Below, piece by piece: positions 24,298 through 35,831 of a DNA stretch of 64,000 bases (positions are counted from its first letter, which is position 1; every line of letters begins with the position of its first letter). The translations under genes and the position numbers were made by a program. This stretch comes from Anisodus tanguticus (taxonomy: Eukaryota; Streptophyta; Magnoliopsida; Solanales; Solanaceae): positions 248,001-312,000 of the forward strand of contig JAVYJV010000044.1 of the NCBI GenBank assembly GCA_034509755.1, read 5' to 3'. Under the pieces are notes generated by a model that did not search any database, was not told the origin of the DNA, and saw only the letters and a list, made by a program, of their open reading frames with translations.

Positions 24298-26836
24298 ATG
24301 TTTTTAGAATATTTTTTGGTGTGTTTAGTCTTAAAAGCAGGTAAACTTTTTTAAAATTTAAATTTATAACAAAGCTCTAAATTTTTTTTTAAAAAAGCTT
24401 TAGGATTCACATTTAATTTAACAATAAATGATGATCAAATTCAATTAAGTAGTTCCCTATTGAAACAAGAAATAAATGATGTTTCTAAAGAACAAACATT
24501 AGAACCATGGAGTAATTGGCCTCATTATATGCTACCTCATAATTTTGAGTCACAACCTAAAAAATACACCTGGACAGTTATAACAAAGTTAAAAACAACT
24601 GTTTCAGATTATAAAACAATTTTTGACAATGATAATTTAAAAACTACAAGTCTGCCACAAGAGTTTACACCAAATCCAAATTTAGATTTAACATCAAACT
24701 TTCTACAAACTTCAACTCCAAAGTTTTATGATAATTCTAAAAGTTTAGATTATTTACCGCCACAATCTAGTTTAACTTTTAATGGAAAGGATTTGAATAA
24801 TGATAAAACAAGTTTGCAAAGTTCATTTTTAGATAACGAATTAAAATCTTCCAACAATTTAATTACATCAAGTTATTTAATTCATAGTTCAGTTGTTACA
24901 AATGATTTTTCTAAAAGTTTATTGGATAATTTAAAAACATCATCAGTGATTTATTATTCATTAGAACCAAATTTACTTTCTTTAAGTCTAAATATTCATA
25001 CTAACTCAATACAATTTGAAACTTTAAGTGAAACAAGTAATCTAAATTTATTGCCTACAATAATTAAACCAACTGCTAGCTCATTATTTAATATAATTAA
25101 TCAAACATCTATGTTTCTAAATAATGATACACAAGATTATTTAGATAATAAATTTGAAAAAGAAATTTTTTTATATAAATCAGGTATTTATTTTTATTTT
25201 TCCTTTTAAGCAAAATTAAAATTTGTATTGTTTTACAGTTTTATCATTCAAAAAATCATCAAAAGGAATAAATAATCTGACAATTGATTTTGAAAATAAA
25301 TTAAATAAAGTTTTAGAATTAGCTTTTCTTAAGCTTAACCAAAAAAGGCCTTTAGATTTAAATGTTCAAGTAAGTAATATTATTATAGTTTATTTTATTT
25401 TAAGATTTTTTTATCCTGAAAACAGATAATAAATGCGAATTGGAAAGAATTAGATAAAACTAGAATAGTTACTTTTATTTATAATGTAAAAAATGGAGAA
25501 ACTTATTTAAATCCTAAACAGATGAATAAATTAATGAATAAAATTTTGAATGATGAAGTAGCAGATATTTTTGAAGCAAATGAAACAATAGTTAAATATC
25601 AATGTAAGTAATTAATTCTTTGCAATATAAGAAAAATTAATTTTTTTTTTTGTAGCAATCACAAGCTTAGATCCTAAAAACGATAATCAAACATTTGAAC
25701 CTGTTGTAACTGAACCAACAAATGAATTGAACAAAATACTTAGTGATGCATATTTTAAAATGGAATGGACTTATTTTTGGATTATAATTTTAATTTTAAC
25801 GATTTTAATTTTACTTTGTTGTTTCTTTTGTGGAATGTTTGTTTATTGGTATAAACAAAGATTAAAGAAACAAGCATTAAAAAAAAAGATTGCTAAAGAA
25901 GTTAATAGAATGTCACCAATTAGTGCATTTTCTTCAGATACTTTAGGGTCTGAAAAATTTTTAAATTGGCGTAGTAAACCTAAACGGGGTAAATCATTTT
26001 TTTCAGATGAATTTAAAACAGAAACTTTGAATAAATTTAAAAAAAAAGAAATTGGTTCTAGTCCAAGCAATGAGTTTGAATATATTTCTTTTAATTCAGA
26101 TACATCAAATAGTAGTTTAAATCGTAATGACTCATTTAATAACAAAAAATATAATAGACATCATCCGTATAATCAAACAAATTTAAATCATGATTCTAAT
26201 CAAAGAACACTTCAAAAAAAAAAAAATTATTCAAAAAATAGTATTGGTAAAAATGAAAATGGTATTAAACTTCTAGTATCTCGGGGTGTACAAAACAATT
26301 TACTAAGTTTCAATGATGAAAAACCAATTCCTATTGAGAAAACTTCAATTTCATTTGATAAGAGTTCTCCTCCATTCAAAAATACTTCAATTCCTTTTAA
26401 AAAGAAATCGATTGATTTTGATAAAAATAATTTTCAAAACAACATTTCAGTCTTAAAAATTGATAAAAAAAAATTAGTGCCTTTAGATACAAAATTAAAT
26501 ATTGAAAATTCAAATCTTAAAAAAAACAATCAGTTCAACAGAAAGAATGATGAAAATTCAGATAAAAAATCATTAAATTTGCCAAAAGAAGAACCTAAGC
26601 GTTTAATAAAAAGAAAAGAAATAATAGAAGAATTTGAAACTATCACAACAACAACAACATTTAAAAGTGATCCTAATAAAGAGCTAATAATTAAAAACTA
26701 TAATGATTTTTATTCAGAAAATAGAAATAAACTAAATCATAACTTAAATGATCAAACAAAAGATATAATATCAGCAATTCGAGATGAGCTTAAAAAGTTT
26801 AATCCAAATAAAAATTCCCCAAATGAAAGATATTAA
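24298..26836 (+). CDS. Type I membrane protein with Ser/Thr-rich ectodomain and long basic tail, possibly KIAA1549-like
   Basis: Five exons (24298-24340, 24404-25183, 25239-25369, 25426-25603, 25656-26836) join in frame into 770 residues. The first exon codes a signal peptide (MFLEYFLVCLVLKAG). The ectodomain to about residue 416 is rich in Ser, Thr, Asn and Leu with several NxS/T sites. Its last ~130 residues form a more ordered part (LTIDFENKLNKVLEL, TRIVTFIYNVKNGETYLN) that could be a SEA-like fold. One membrane span at about 417-441 is followed by basic residues (KQRLKKQALKKK) and a ~330-residue cytoplasmic tail full of Lys, Asn and Ser. The tail ends AIRDELKKFNPNK. Architecture and this ending recall, from memory, KIAA1549/KIAA1549L, but I cannot verify it. 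No enzymatic motif is visible. Introns are 52-63 bp with canonical ends. Confidence 0.85.
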
Positions 26837-27183
26837 ACTTAAGTTTCATCAATATTTTTTGTGAAAATAAATTTTTGGTTCGTGTAATTTGAAAAAAAAT
26901 TTTTTTGTAAATCAATTGATTTGATTAATTTCTAAACATTTTAATTAAGAAATTTTTGTAAATTTTTTGTTTAAACCAATTTGTAAATATATTTTGTAAA
27001 AATTCTAGTCTCTTATTTTTTTCATTAAAAAATTTCTATTATTTTTCACAAAACTCTAAAATTCAAAACTATTATAAGTTACTGTTTTCTAAAATAATTT
27101 TTTTCATAATTCAAAACAAAACTAAATAATTGATTTTTAATAAACTAGTTTTAAAATTTAAAAACTTAAATTATACTTGAAAA
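26837..27183. other. Convergent intergenic region
   Basis: Short A/T-rich gap between the stop of the membrane-protein gene and the stop of DNAJC12 on the other strand. Both 3' UTRs must lie here; nothing else is seen. Confidence 0.6.
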
Positions 27184-27705
27184 TTAAATTTCGTAATTTC
27201 TAAATTTTTTCAAAATATCATCCGATGTTTCATTAGACCAGTTAAAATTTTGATTATTACTTTTCTCATAACTTTGATCTGAAATATTAAATTTTTTAGT
27301 TGTTTCAAAAATTAACATAGGTTCGGTTTTTTTTGTTCCCCAATGAAAACTATGACCATTATTTGTATTTAAATTTAAGAACGTATCAAAATTTATCTTT
27401 AATCCACTTGAAAGCCATTTATCATAAATTATTCTTTTTTTTTTATCTATTAATATTTCTTTAGCTCTTTTTAATTTTTGAAACTTCTCATTATAAAGAT
27501 TGTCTTGATTTATATCTTGATTTTTATCTGGATGAAATTTCAAAGCTCGAACTTTGAATTCTTTTAAAATTTGGTCTTCCTAAAAAGAAATTTTTTTTAA
27601 GAATAAAACTTTTATTTCAAAAATACTTACAGTAGAATTTATAGAACAACCTAACAAACCATAAAAGTTTTCATTTTTATTATCAAAATCAAAATTTTTA
27701 TCCAT
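27184..27705 (-). CDS. DNAJC12: DnaJ co-chaperone, subfamily C member 12
   Basis: Two exons (27705-27631 and 27579-27184) join in frame into 156 residues; human DNAJC12 has 198. DNAJC12 is a small cytosolic J-protein that works with HSP70 in folding phenylalanine, tyrosine and tryptophan hydroxylases. The J domain fills the first half: ENFYGLLGCS (12-21), EFKVRALKFHPDKN with the HPD motif at 41-43, and FQKLKRAKEIL..RIIYDKW. The match to human is very close at EFKVRAL, FQKL.KAKEIL and YD.W. The strongest evidence is the C-terminus, ILKKFRNYEI, nearly identical to the human end (LLRKFRNYEI). The linker is shorter than in human, and a Trp before the end (FNWSNETSD) fits the family's FRWS. The 51-bp intron has GTAAGT and TTTAG ends. 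Confidence 0.95.
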
Positions 27706-28580
27706 TTTATAGATTTTATTCTTATTTATAAACAAATTTACTATCAGTTATTAAATTAATACTACGTATTTGAAACAAGGATTTTTTTAATTAAAAATTC
27801 AAAGGTTCAAAAGTTTTTTTATATAAACAAATTAATTTAGTTTAAAAATCTAAAATTAATAATTAGAATATGTTTCTTTAGAAAGTTTGATAACTTTATT
27901 TTTCTTTAAATTTAATTAAAAAACATGCGCAAAATTATATGCTTCATCTAATACTCTAATTTCTTTACAAGCTATTTAAAAACTTAAAGTAAAAGCTTGA
28001 AATTTTGCCTGTTGGTCTTATCAATTATATATTGATTCTATTAAAAAAAATAAATAGTAGTTGTCGCTAGTAATAAAAATATTTTAAGTTCTAATAATAC
28101 AGAATATATCTTTATTAAAGTTTAAAAGGTTTAATTTATTTAGTTAAATAAATTTTTTTCTTTCAAGTTTAGAAATATTTTTAAACTGATAGCCTGTTGA
28201 ATTTGAATAAAATAAATTAATTGAAATTTTTCATAGAGCTTTCAAATTAAATTTTTGTTTTATTTAGAAATCAGTATTTTATAAGTTTTTTTTAGCTCAA
28301 TAGTTAAATAAAAATTTAATAAAATAGGTTTAAAAAGTAAAATAAAAAATTTATGTAGAAATAGCCATTATATTTTGTAAACAAAGCATGTTTTTAAATT
28401 GACCGCGATATACACTCTAAGTTTATTTTTATTTTGATAAAAAAATTTATAAAATCTAATTATTAAACTGTTTACATTAAATTATTTTATCTTTAAATCA
28501 TTTTTATTTTAATTAAGTTATGTTTTTTTATTAAATTTATTAATAATTATTCATCTTTATAAATATAAAAATGATACCAA
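27706..28580. other. Divergent intergenic region, DNAJC12 to NPRL3
   Basis: 875 bp between two genes that start back to back. A/T-rich with no recognised motif apart from the short upstream open frame next to NPRL3, listed separately. Confidence 0.6.
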
Positions 28581-28594
28581 ATGGCCGAATATAA
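28571..28594 (+). promoter_or_regulatory. Upstream open frame overlapping the NPRL3 start
   Basis: An ATG 10 bases before the NPRL3 ATG opens a seven-codon frame (MIPNGRI) in another phase and stops at 28592-28594, just inside the NPRL3 coding region. If the transcript starts further upstream, ribosomes would meet this ATG first, which could lower NPRL3 output. The 5' end of the mRNA is unknown. Confidence 0.4.
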
Positions 28595-31257
28595 TAAGGA
28601 GACATCTGTAATAAAAGATGAAAGTTTACCTTTAGGAATATTTTTAGTCAAATCAGGTTCTAAAGGAGATCGTTTATTATTTAGATATCCATATGAATTA
28701 ACAGATGATTCATGTAATACAAAATCTAATCCAGTTATATACGAATCGAGTGATTCATCTAAAGCTCCTAATTCTTCAATTTGCTCTAGTTTGATTTCTA
28801 TCAATTCAAATATTAATTCAGGTATATCAAATAATTTTGAGCGTAAAAAAAATCCTTATGCTTTAGTAGATGATTATAATGGTAGTTTATTTAATTATAG
28901 TTTAGGATTTAGTTCTTCAAATACATCAAATACTAATAATAACATTGTAAAAACACCAACCGCAACATTTAGTAATGAACCAAGTTTTTTCAACAAGTTT
29001 AGTCAAAACCAGACAGTGAATATAAAATCAAATTTTAAAAAACTTAGTTCAAATTCATTAGATCACAAAATCGATTCATGTTTGTATAATGTCATCAATT
29101 TACCTGATAAAATATTGTCAGATTTGTTGGCTGTCAAGTCAGATTTATGTGGTAATAAATTTGAGCTTAAAATTAACGATGTTCGTTTTGTAGGTCATCC
29201 CGTTCTTTTATCATCAAAAAATAATTTTCAATCTTTTAATACAAATAATTCTGAAAATAAAAAAGGACCTAATAATCAAATTAATAAAGGTTTTATATTT
29301 AAAAGTTTTGATTTTTTTCAAAAAAAAAATAAAATTTTTTTTTAAAACAGATCTAGATAAAGATTTAGTCACATTTAATGTTGTATTTGCATTAAGAGCA
29401 AATGCTAGTCAAGAAATTGTCAAATGTTACTATGATTGTTCAAAACGTATTGCAATAGCTTTGCATTTTGAAGAACAACGTGTAGGATATTTAACTGCAG
29501 AAACAAAAATAATGACTGCTCATGATGATGACAATCAATATAATGAACAAATATCATATAGTTCGATATTAGAAAAAAGTACATTAGCTAAAATTTTAAA
29601 AAAAATGTATGAGGATTTATCAAACTTTGGGGCTTTGTATTTAAGAATAAATTCATGGATAGAAGTTAGTTTTTGTTTACCTCAGAAAGTTCATAAATTG
29701 ACTTTAAAATTTCATGAGAAAATTCCTTTAATTGATCCATCAGAAATACAAAAATCTTTAGAATCTTTAAGACCATATCATGGTATTTTATTACTTGTAG
29801 AACCAAGAGACTTATTTGATACTTTACCTTTAGATGCAGCTCCAGCTTTAATTAGAGTTATACGTGTTATAAGTCCTGTTAAAAATCTTTTAGACTTATC
29901 ATCAGACGCAGATATATCTCTTAAACAAGTTTTTCATATTGTAGCTCAATTAGTTTATTGGGCAAAAGCAACAATAATTTATCCATTTTGCGAAAATAAT
30001 GTTTATATGATAAATCCTTTGGCACCATTAGCTATTGATTCTCCATTAGTTAAAAAATTTGAAAAACAGTTTCCCAAAAGTGACCTTTTACAAATAATGT
30101 CTGAATTCTCATTTGGAGCTAGTATAAGTCAACTTAAAAATCCAATGTTAGATTCTGAACAACAAGCTCAATTGGTAATATATAAAAATTCTATTGGTTT
30201 TTTAATTAATTTAATTTCCCAAATTTAGGTACTAAAAGTTATTTGGTTATTAAAACATAGATTATTACTTCAAATTCATACTTATGTCTATTTAATACCA
30301 ATAAATTGTTCTATGCCTTATTTGACAAAAAAAGTTAATAATTATTTTAGTTTGAATAGTAAAAATAATACAAGTAATGATAGTAGTGCAGCAAGCTATG
30401 AAAGAAAAAATTTAAGAAATTCTATTGAAGCTACAGATCAAATAGATATAAGTGTAGAATCAGGTAGCTCATTTACTAGTGAAAATGATTCTTTTGAAAC
30501 AAGTCCAATTAATTTTAACAGCAATATTTCTAATAGCACTAGTAGTACTTTCAATTTAAATAATTCTAATACTATCATTAGTAATAGTTATCCGCAACAA
30601 AACTGTTTTATAAATTCTTCTTTTGAAAATAATAATTTTGATTTAAACTATAGTAGTAGTTTTTGTACAAAAAAATATCATCGTAGTAGTTTAAATATTG
30701 CTTCTAATGAAAGTAAAGCAAATAATGCTGAAGTAATTATAAATAGACATCAAATGGTAAAACAACATCAAAATCAGCAACAAAATTTTCAACAAAATAA
30801 GTTACAGCGACAAAAAAGCTTACAGTCCTCTAACAATTTCACTAATAATTTAAATAATGAAATTATATCTGAATTGGATAATAATTCTACAATTAATAAT
30901 TCAAAAAGACAAATAGAAGATACTGAAGAAGAAGATGAATTATCAATAGAAGATAACTTTTCTGGTACAGTAGAAGAAAATAGACTTGCCATTTTAAAAG
31001 AATTGGGATTAAGTAAAGCAGAATGTGAGTGTATATTAAATATACCTGCATCAAATAATTTTGATGATTTACGTTTATTTGTACGCTTATGTCCATTTTT
31101 TAATGGCAGACATCATTTAGAAGATATTATGTATTATGCGAATGTAAGAAGATCATTGTTATTAGCATTGATAGATAAGTTTCGTGATGTATTATTTACA
31201 GTACAATATGAAGATGAAACTGTTGCACATCTTTGTCCTTATAATCAAAATAATTAA
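28581..31257 (+). CDS. NPRL3: GATOR1 complex subunit NPRL3
   Basis: Three exons (28581-29289, 29351-30174, 30229-31257) join in frame into 853 residues; human NPRL3 has 569. NPRL3 joins NPRL2 and DEPDC5 in GATOR1, a GTPase-activating complex for RagA/B that turns off TORC1 at the lysosome when amino acids are scarce. Matches run through the protein: LGIFLVKSGSKGDRLLFRYPY (18-38), NDVRFVGHPVLL (199-210), TFNVVFALRAN, INSWIEVSFCLP, SLRPYHGILLL, LVYWAKATIIYPFCENNVYMI, WLLKHRLLLQIHTYVYL, IPASNNFDDLRLFVRLCPFFNGRHHLEDIMY and RRSLLLALIDKFRDVL. The extra length lies in Asn/Ser-rich inserts at about 42-160 and after the HTYVYL segment, with a Gln-rich run (QQQNFQQNK). The first donor is weak (GTTTTA) but gives the right phase. 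Confidence 0.96.
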
Positions 31258-34200
31258 TTTTTATTAGATTACTTTTTATAAGTAAAAGAAGCAAAGTTAT
31301 TTGATAATTTAATTTTAAAATAATTTTCAAAAATTATTTGAGGATCAATTTGATTTTTTTATTTTATATTTTAACTTTGTTATAAAAATTTATTTAAGTT
31401 AATTTTACAGTCATAGTTTCTTGACAATGTTTTTGTGAAAAAAAACCAAAAATACATTTACAATTGAGTCATTTTTTAAAAATGCTTTAAATTTACAATT
31501 TTTTTTGGATCACTCTTATAAAGCTTAATTATACTCATTTTTTTTTAATAAAAAATATAATCTTTAATCTATTAAACTATTTTTGTCTTTTGAAAAACTT
31601 TACATTCAATCTGATTAATTTTTTTTCACTTTAAACAAAGTCACTTATAATCTTAAAACAAAAAGTTATTAATTTTTATCAATAAGATTAGCAAATCACT
31701 TTCATTGCTGAAATTAGATTGTCAAGTGAAACAATCAAGATGTTATTTAATTAGAATTTTTAAAAACGATCTGTTTTTTACAATAGAAAATTATTGGTTA
31801 AATTATTTTTAAATTGGAAAATTCTTTTTAAATTAACAGATATTTTTTGAAACTGCTTATGAAAATGTTTTTTAACTGTTTTTAAATTGTTTTTAAAAGT
31901 GTTCTTAAAAATGTTTATGAAAAATTTATGCTTTCAGAATTTATAAGAAATTAAAATATTAATTAAGACTTTTTTTAGTTTTTTAGACTTTTAAGTTGTT
32001 TTTTTAAAACCAGTTTAAAGTAGAAACTCAAAGGAATAAGAACAAAAAATTTTGTTTAATTAATTTTTAAAAAAAAAACCCACGTTCTGTCTTAAGTTAT
32101 GTCAACCAACTATTTAAACATTGATAGTTTTTTTTAGCAACAACATAATAATTATTTAGCTTTTTTTTGATTTTATTAAGTTTTAAAACTAATAAAAAAA
32201 GAGATTTCGTTATGCAGAACATTTTTTTTAATCAAAAAAAAATTAAATTTAAACCAAAACTAAAATTACTGTTCTTTAATTTAAGTTGGATCAAAAAAAA
32301 AAATTTGAAGTACGGTTTAAATTCAACCTTAAAATCAAAAATTAAATGATCAATAGATGAAAAGACTATCATTTATAAGTTTTTTATGTGATAATTATTT
32401 TTTAATTGAATAGCTTACAATAAAGAATCTAACTTTATTTACAAAACATATATTTAAAGAAGTTTATTTTTGAATTACTTTTTATTGAAAAAATAATTCG
32501 TATAAAAACCAGATCAAAAAATTATCATCAATAAATAGAAATGTTTGTTTGAAAAACTAATCAAAATAATTATCGGGTGTCAAATATTAGGTTAATTTTA
32601 TGATTATCTAATTCTATCAATTATTAATATCCAAATTTAGAGAGAAAGGACAATTTGAAAATTTTTCTCAGTTGTGCAATTTATTTTTTGACATACTCCA
32701 GTTTCAAGCTCAAATAAATTTTTAAAGATAAGCAGGTCTAATGAGGTAAATTTTTAATAAAAAAAAGATATTAGTTCACCACTTTTTTTTTCTATTTACA
32801 GGGTTTTTGATACTTTTTATAAAAATATTTCAAAATTTCTTTTTATTAAAATTTCTTTTTATTAAAATTTATCTTACTAAAAATTTAATCACTTTTAAGA
32901 ATACTTAAAATATTTGAACTTTTTTGAACTGTTTAATAATCAAATTAACATCTTTTTATGAAACTTATGCAATTGAAGTTTAAGTCATTTAAGATTTCTT
33001 TTTTTTCTACAAAATAAATTTTGTTATTATCAAATTATTTTTCAGATAAAACTTGATTAAAGTTATGAAATTGATTTTATTTATTGAGAATTAATTTTAT
33101 TAATCTTAAAAAAAGTCGTAAATTTTAAAATGAAAAAAGTAATTAAAATTTGAAGACTTGATTATTATTTTTAAAAGTCTTTTTCCGGTGATTTGTTTCT
33201 TAGTCTAAAAAGAGAATAAAGAAATTTAAATTTTTTTTTTAGGTTGCCGCCACCATCATGCTAAAAAAAAAAAACAACTTCTAAAGTGCATCCTTTAAAT
33301 TTGTGTGCGTGTATATGCAGTTAGTTTGATGTTTTCAGAGTTTGATTTTCTTGTTAAGTCATCTTGTTTTTTTTCTTTTGAAGCTAAGTATTAAATGAAC
33401 TTACAATTAATCGAAAATTGAGCATTTTCAAGTTTAAATGTTATTAGCCGCTGGTTCAACCGCTACTTTGGCCCGTTTTTTTACCTTCCTTTATATTTTT
33501 ACCTGGCAACAACCAAACATGTCAAGAATGAAAATTTTATTCTTACAATGCAATATAAATTACTTGCTATAAATTTTAAAATATTTTGTGATTTTTTTAC
33601 TTTTAGTTAAAGATTTTTCGCTTATTTAAGCTTAATAAGATAGAAAAAATTAACATTTTTTACTTTCAATGTATGGCATTTTTTCGGCTAAGATCACCGT
33701 AAAATTCAACTTTTCTAAGTATTAAATAACTATTTACAGTAAAAAATCTTAATAAGACAAATTTTTTTAAAACCGTGTGATAAAAAAAATTAAAAATACT
33801 TGATTTAAAGATGCTTTTATCATAAAAATTAAGTTTTTTGCATTTTTAAAAATTTTTTTTTTTTAAATTCTCTTTTGAAATTAAATTAAATTTTTTGACA
33901 ATCTTTATATCTTTTAAAAAAATAATTTTCTTCATCTACAATTACAGAAAAATATTATTTTTTTTTATTTCATGTTCTTGTCATTCAAAATTAACAACAA
34001 AAGCTAAATTTGAAAGGGGAAAATACTCAAGAACTTTAAAGAAAAATTACCTGTTGATTGTTAAACTAAAAATTGTCTGAGATGAAACATTCAAGATACA
34101 CGTAAACAAAATAATTCATTTTCATTTAATATTCATGTAGTGATCTATAAAAGTCATATAAAAGTCTAAAATAAAAAAAGAATTAGAAGAATTATTTTAC

Positions 34201-35831
34201 CACAATACATGTAATCTTAGGCTAGTCAATGTCTTAAAAGCTTTTCTTTTTTTACCCATAACATTTCATATTAACTATAAAACAGACAACCTTGAGTATT
34301 ATGTTTATTAAACAGGGTTTGAAAGGTAACTAAACTAGGTATCTTACGCTTTAAAATATTTTAATTACCTAAAGTTACCTTGAACTCTAGACCAAAATCA
34401 TTTAAAAGATGCTTAAAACTTTGAGAAAAATTTTTTTATGATTTCCTTGTTTGCCATGTAATTTAGGTCAAAAATGGTTATTTAATTTTGATTGAAATCT
34501 ATGATTATAAATTTAAAGAGGAAATAATTTTTTTTTTGAAATGTAAAAACGTCAAGTTTTAAAAGTTTATAGACTTTTAAAAAAATTCAATTCATCTACT
34601 TTAAAATTTGTTTTATCTTTTCTTCAGAAAAAATTAATAGTTTAAATAAACTGAAATAAATTAATAATAAATTGATACAAATTGATAAAACAAAATTATT
34701 AGATGAATTGTGCGATTTTTCAGGAGAAAAATTTTTATTGTCGAATTCCTAAATACCAGTCAGTAGCCTTTAAGTATACAAAGTTAAATTAATCAATTTA
34801 TAAAAAAAATTTTCTTATTGCTTTCGTGTAAACTCGATGAAATGCTTGCATTTTTTGCTAATCAAAGCTCAAAAAAATTTTTTTTTCTTCCAATGGACAG
34901 TTCTTGTTTAGCTTGTTTTTAATGTTTAAAATATTAATTTAATTTAAATTTCCAATTTAGGCACGTTGTATTTGATGAACTTTTGCTTTAAGATATTTGC
35001 TATGCATCAACAGGACCATTGCCATTCCTTAAATACTATTGCCGTTGTTTGTTTATATAATAAAAAATTTAAAGGCGGCTTAAGGCTAGGTTTGAAGATG
35101 CAAAGTTCTCACAGTTTTTTTTTCAAACTGGAAAAGATACCTTAAACAAGTTAACTAAACCAGAATCTGGTCTATCATCTTATTTTTTTTTGAACTGGAA
35201 TTTTACCTTTTCAAAAAAAACAAGCACCGCCACTTCTGCACCGCTATTTTTGACTTTAAAACAAGAATAGTCTGTATTTTTTTTATATTATTTTTTTTTT
35301 AGGTAATACAATGGTACATCTTCATATCATAATAAAGTTAAAAATCTTTCAAAATAACTAACAATCTTCTGAAGACACACACCACTTAATCAACTATCAG
35401 CCGCCTTTTCTTTATTTTACTCTGTGATACTATTAAGTTCTAACGTGTTAGCCAACCACTAAAATTTATTGTAAGCCTGTATATAATTCGAAATTTTTCC
35501 TTTATTGTAGATGCTCGTTTGTTCAAATAAACGGGACATTTTTGCTATGAATCTGGTCAAGCCACAGTTCAAATTTAGGTGTAACACTGAACAACTTGTT
35601 TAGTCTTCTTTTGATTCTCTTCCTAGAAAGTGTGTCTATTTTTTTATGATGTGATTTCAGAAGTATTAATATCTTAAAATATTTACGAAACTTCTAACTC
35701 ATTTTAAAAATTTGTGAAAATTGTTTATTAAAAACTTTTTTTAAAAAAAAAAAAATTAAAAAAATTAAATTTTTAATTTAACTTGGTGAATTTTATATTT
35801 GTTTTATTTAAGTTTAAAGAAAATAGTACAA
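31258..35831. other. Intergenic region with a G+C-richer patch
   Basis: 4.6 kb without a supported gene. The stretch from about 33.2 to 35.65 kb is visibly richer in G and C than its surroundings. It holds a Kozak-like string (GCCGCCACC) just after a T-run/AG at 33242, a 30-codon open frame (35511-35603) preceded by TTATTGTAG, and other T-run/AG ends. These could be non-coding or 5' exons, or a decayed mobile element. A near-perfect 16-bp duplication (tttctttttattaaaa) sits at about 32838-32870. Confidence 0.45.

Noticed and set aside
25843..26145. Minus-strand 100-codon frame
   Set aside because: It lies opposite the well-supported tail exon of the membrane protein and mirrors its codons.
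28547..28804. Minus-strand 85-codon frame
   Set aside because: It is the shadow of NPRL3 exon 1; the NPRL3 reading has clear homology.
30789..31096. Two minus-strand frames opposite the NPRL3 end
   Set aside because: Shadows of the conserved NPRL3 C-terminal exon.
33445..33480. GGTTCAACC as a tRNA T-arm
   Set aside because: The flanking bases do not form the T stem and no acceptor or anticodon stem could be found.
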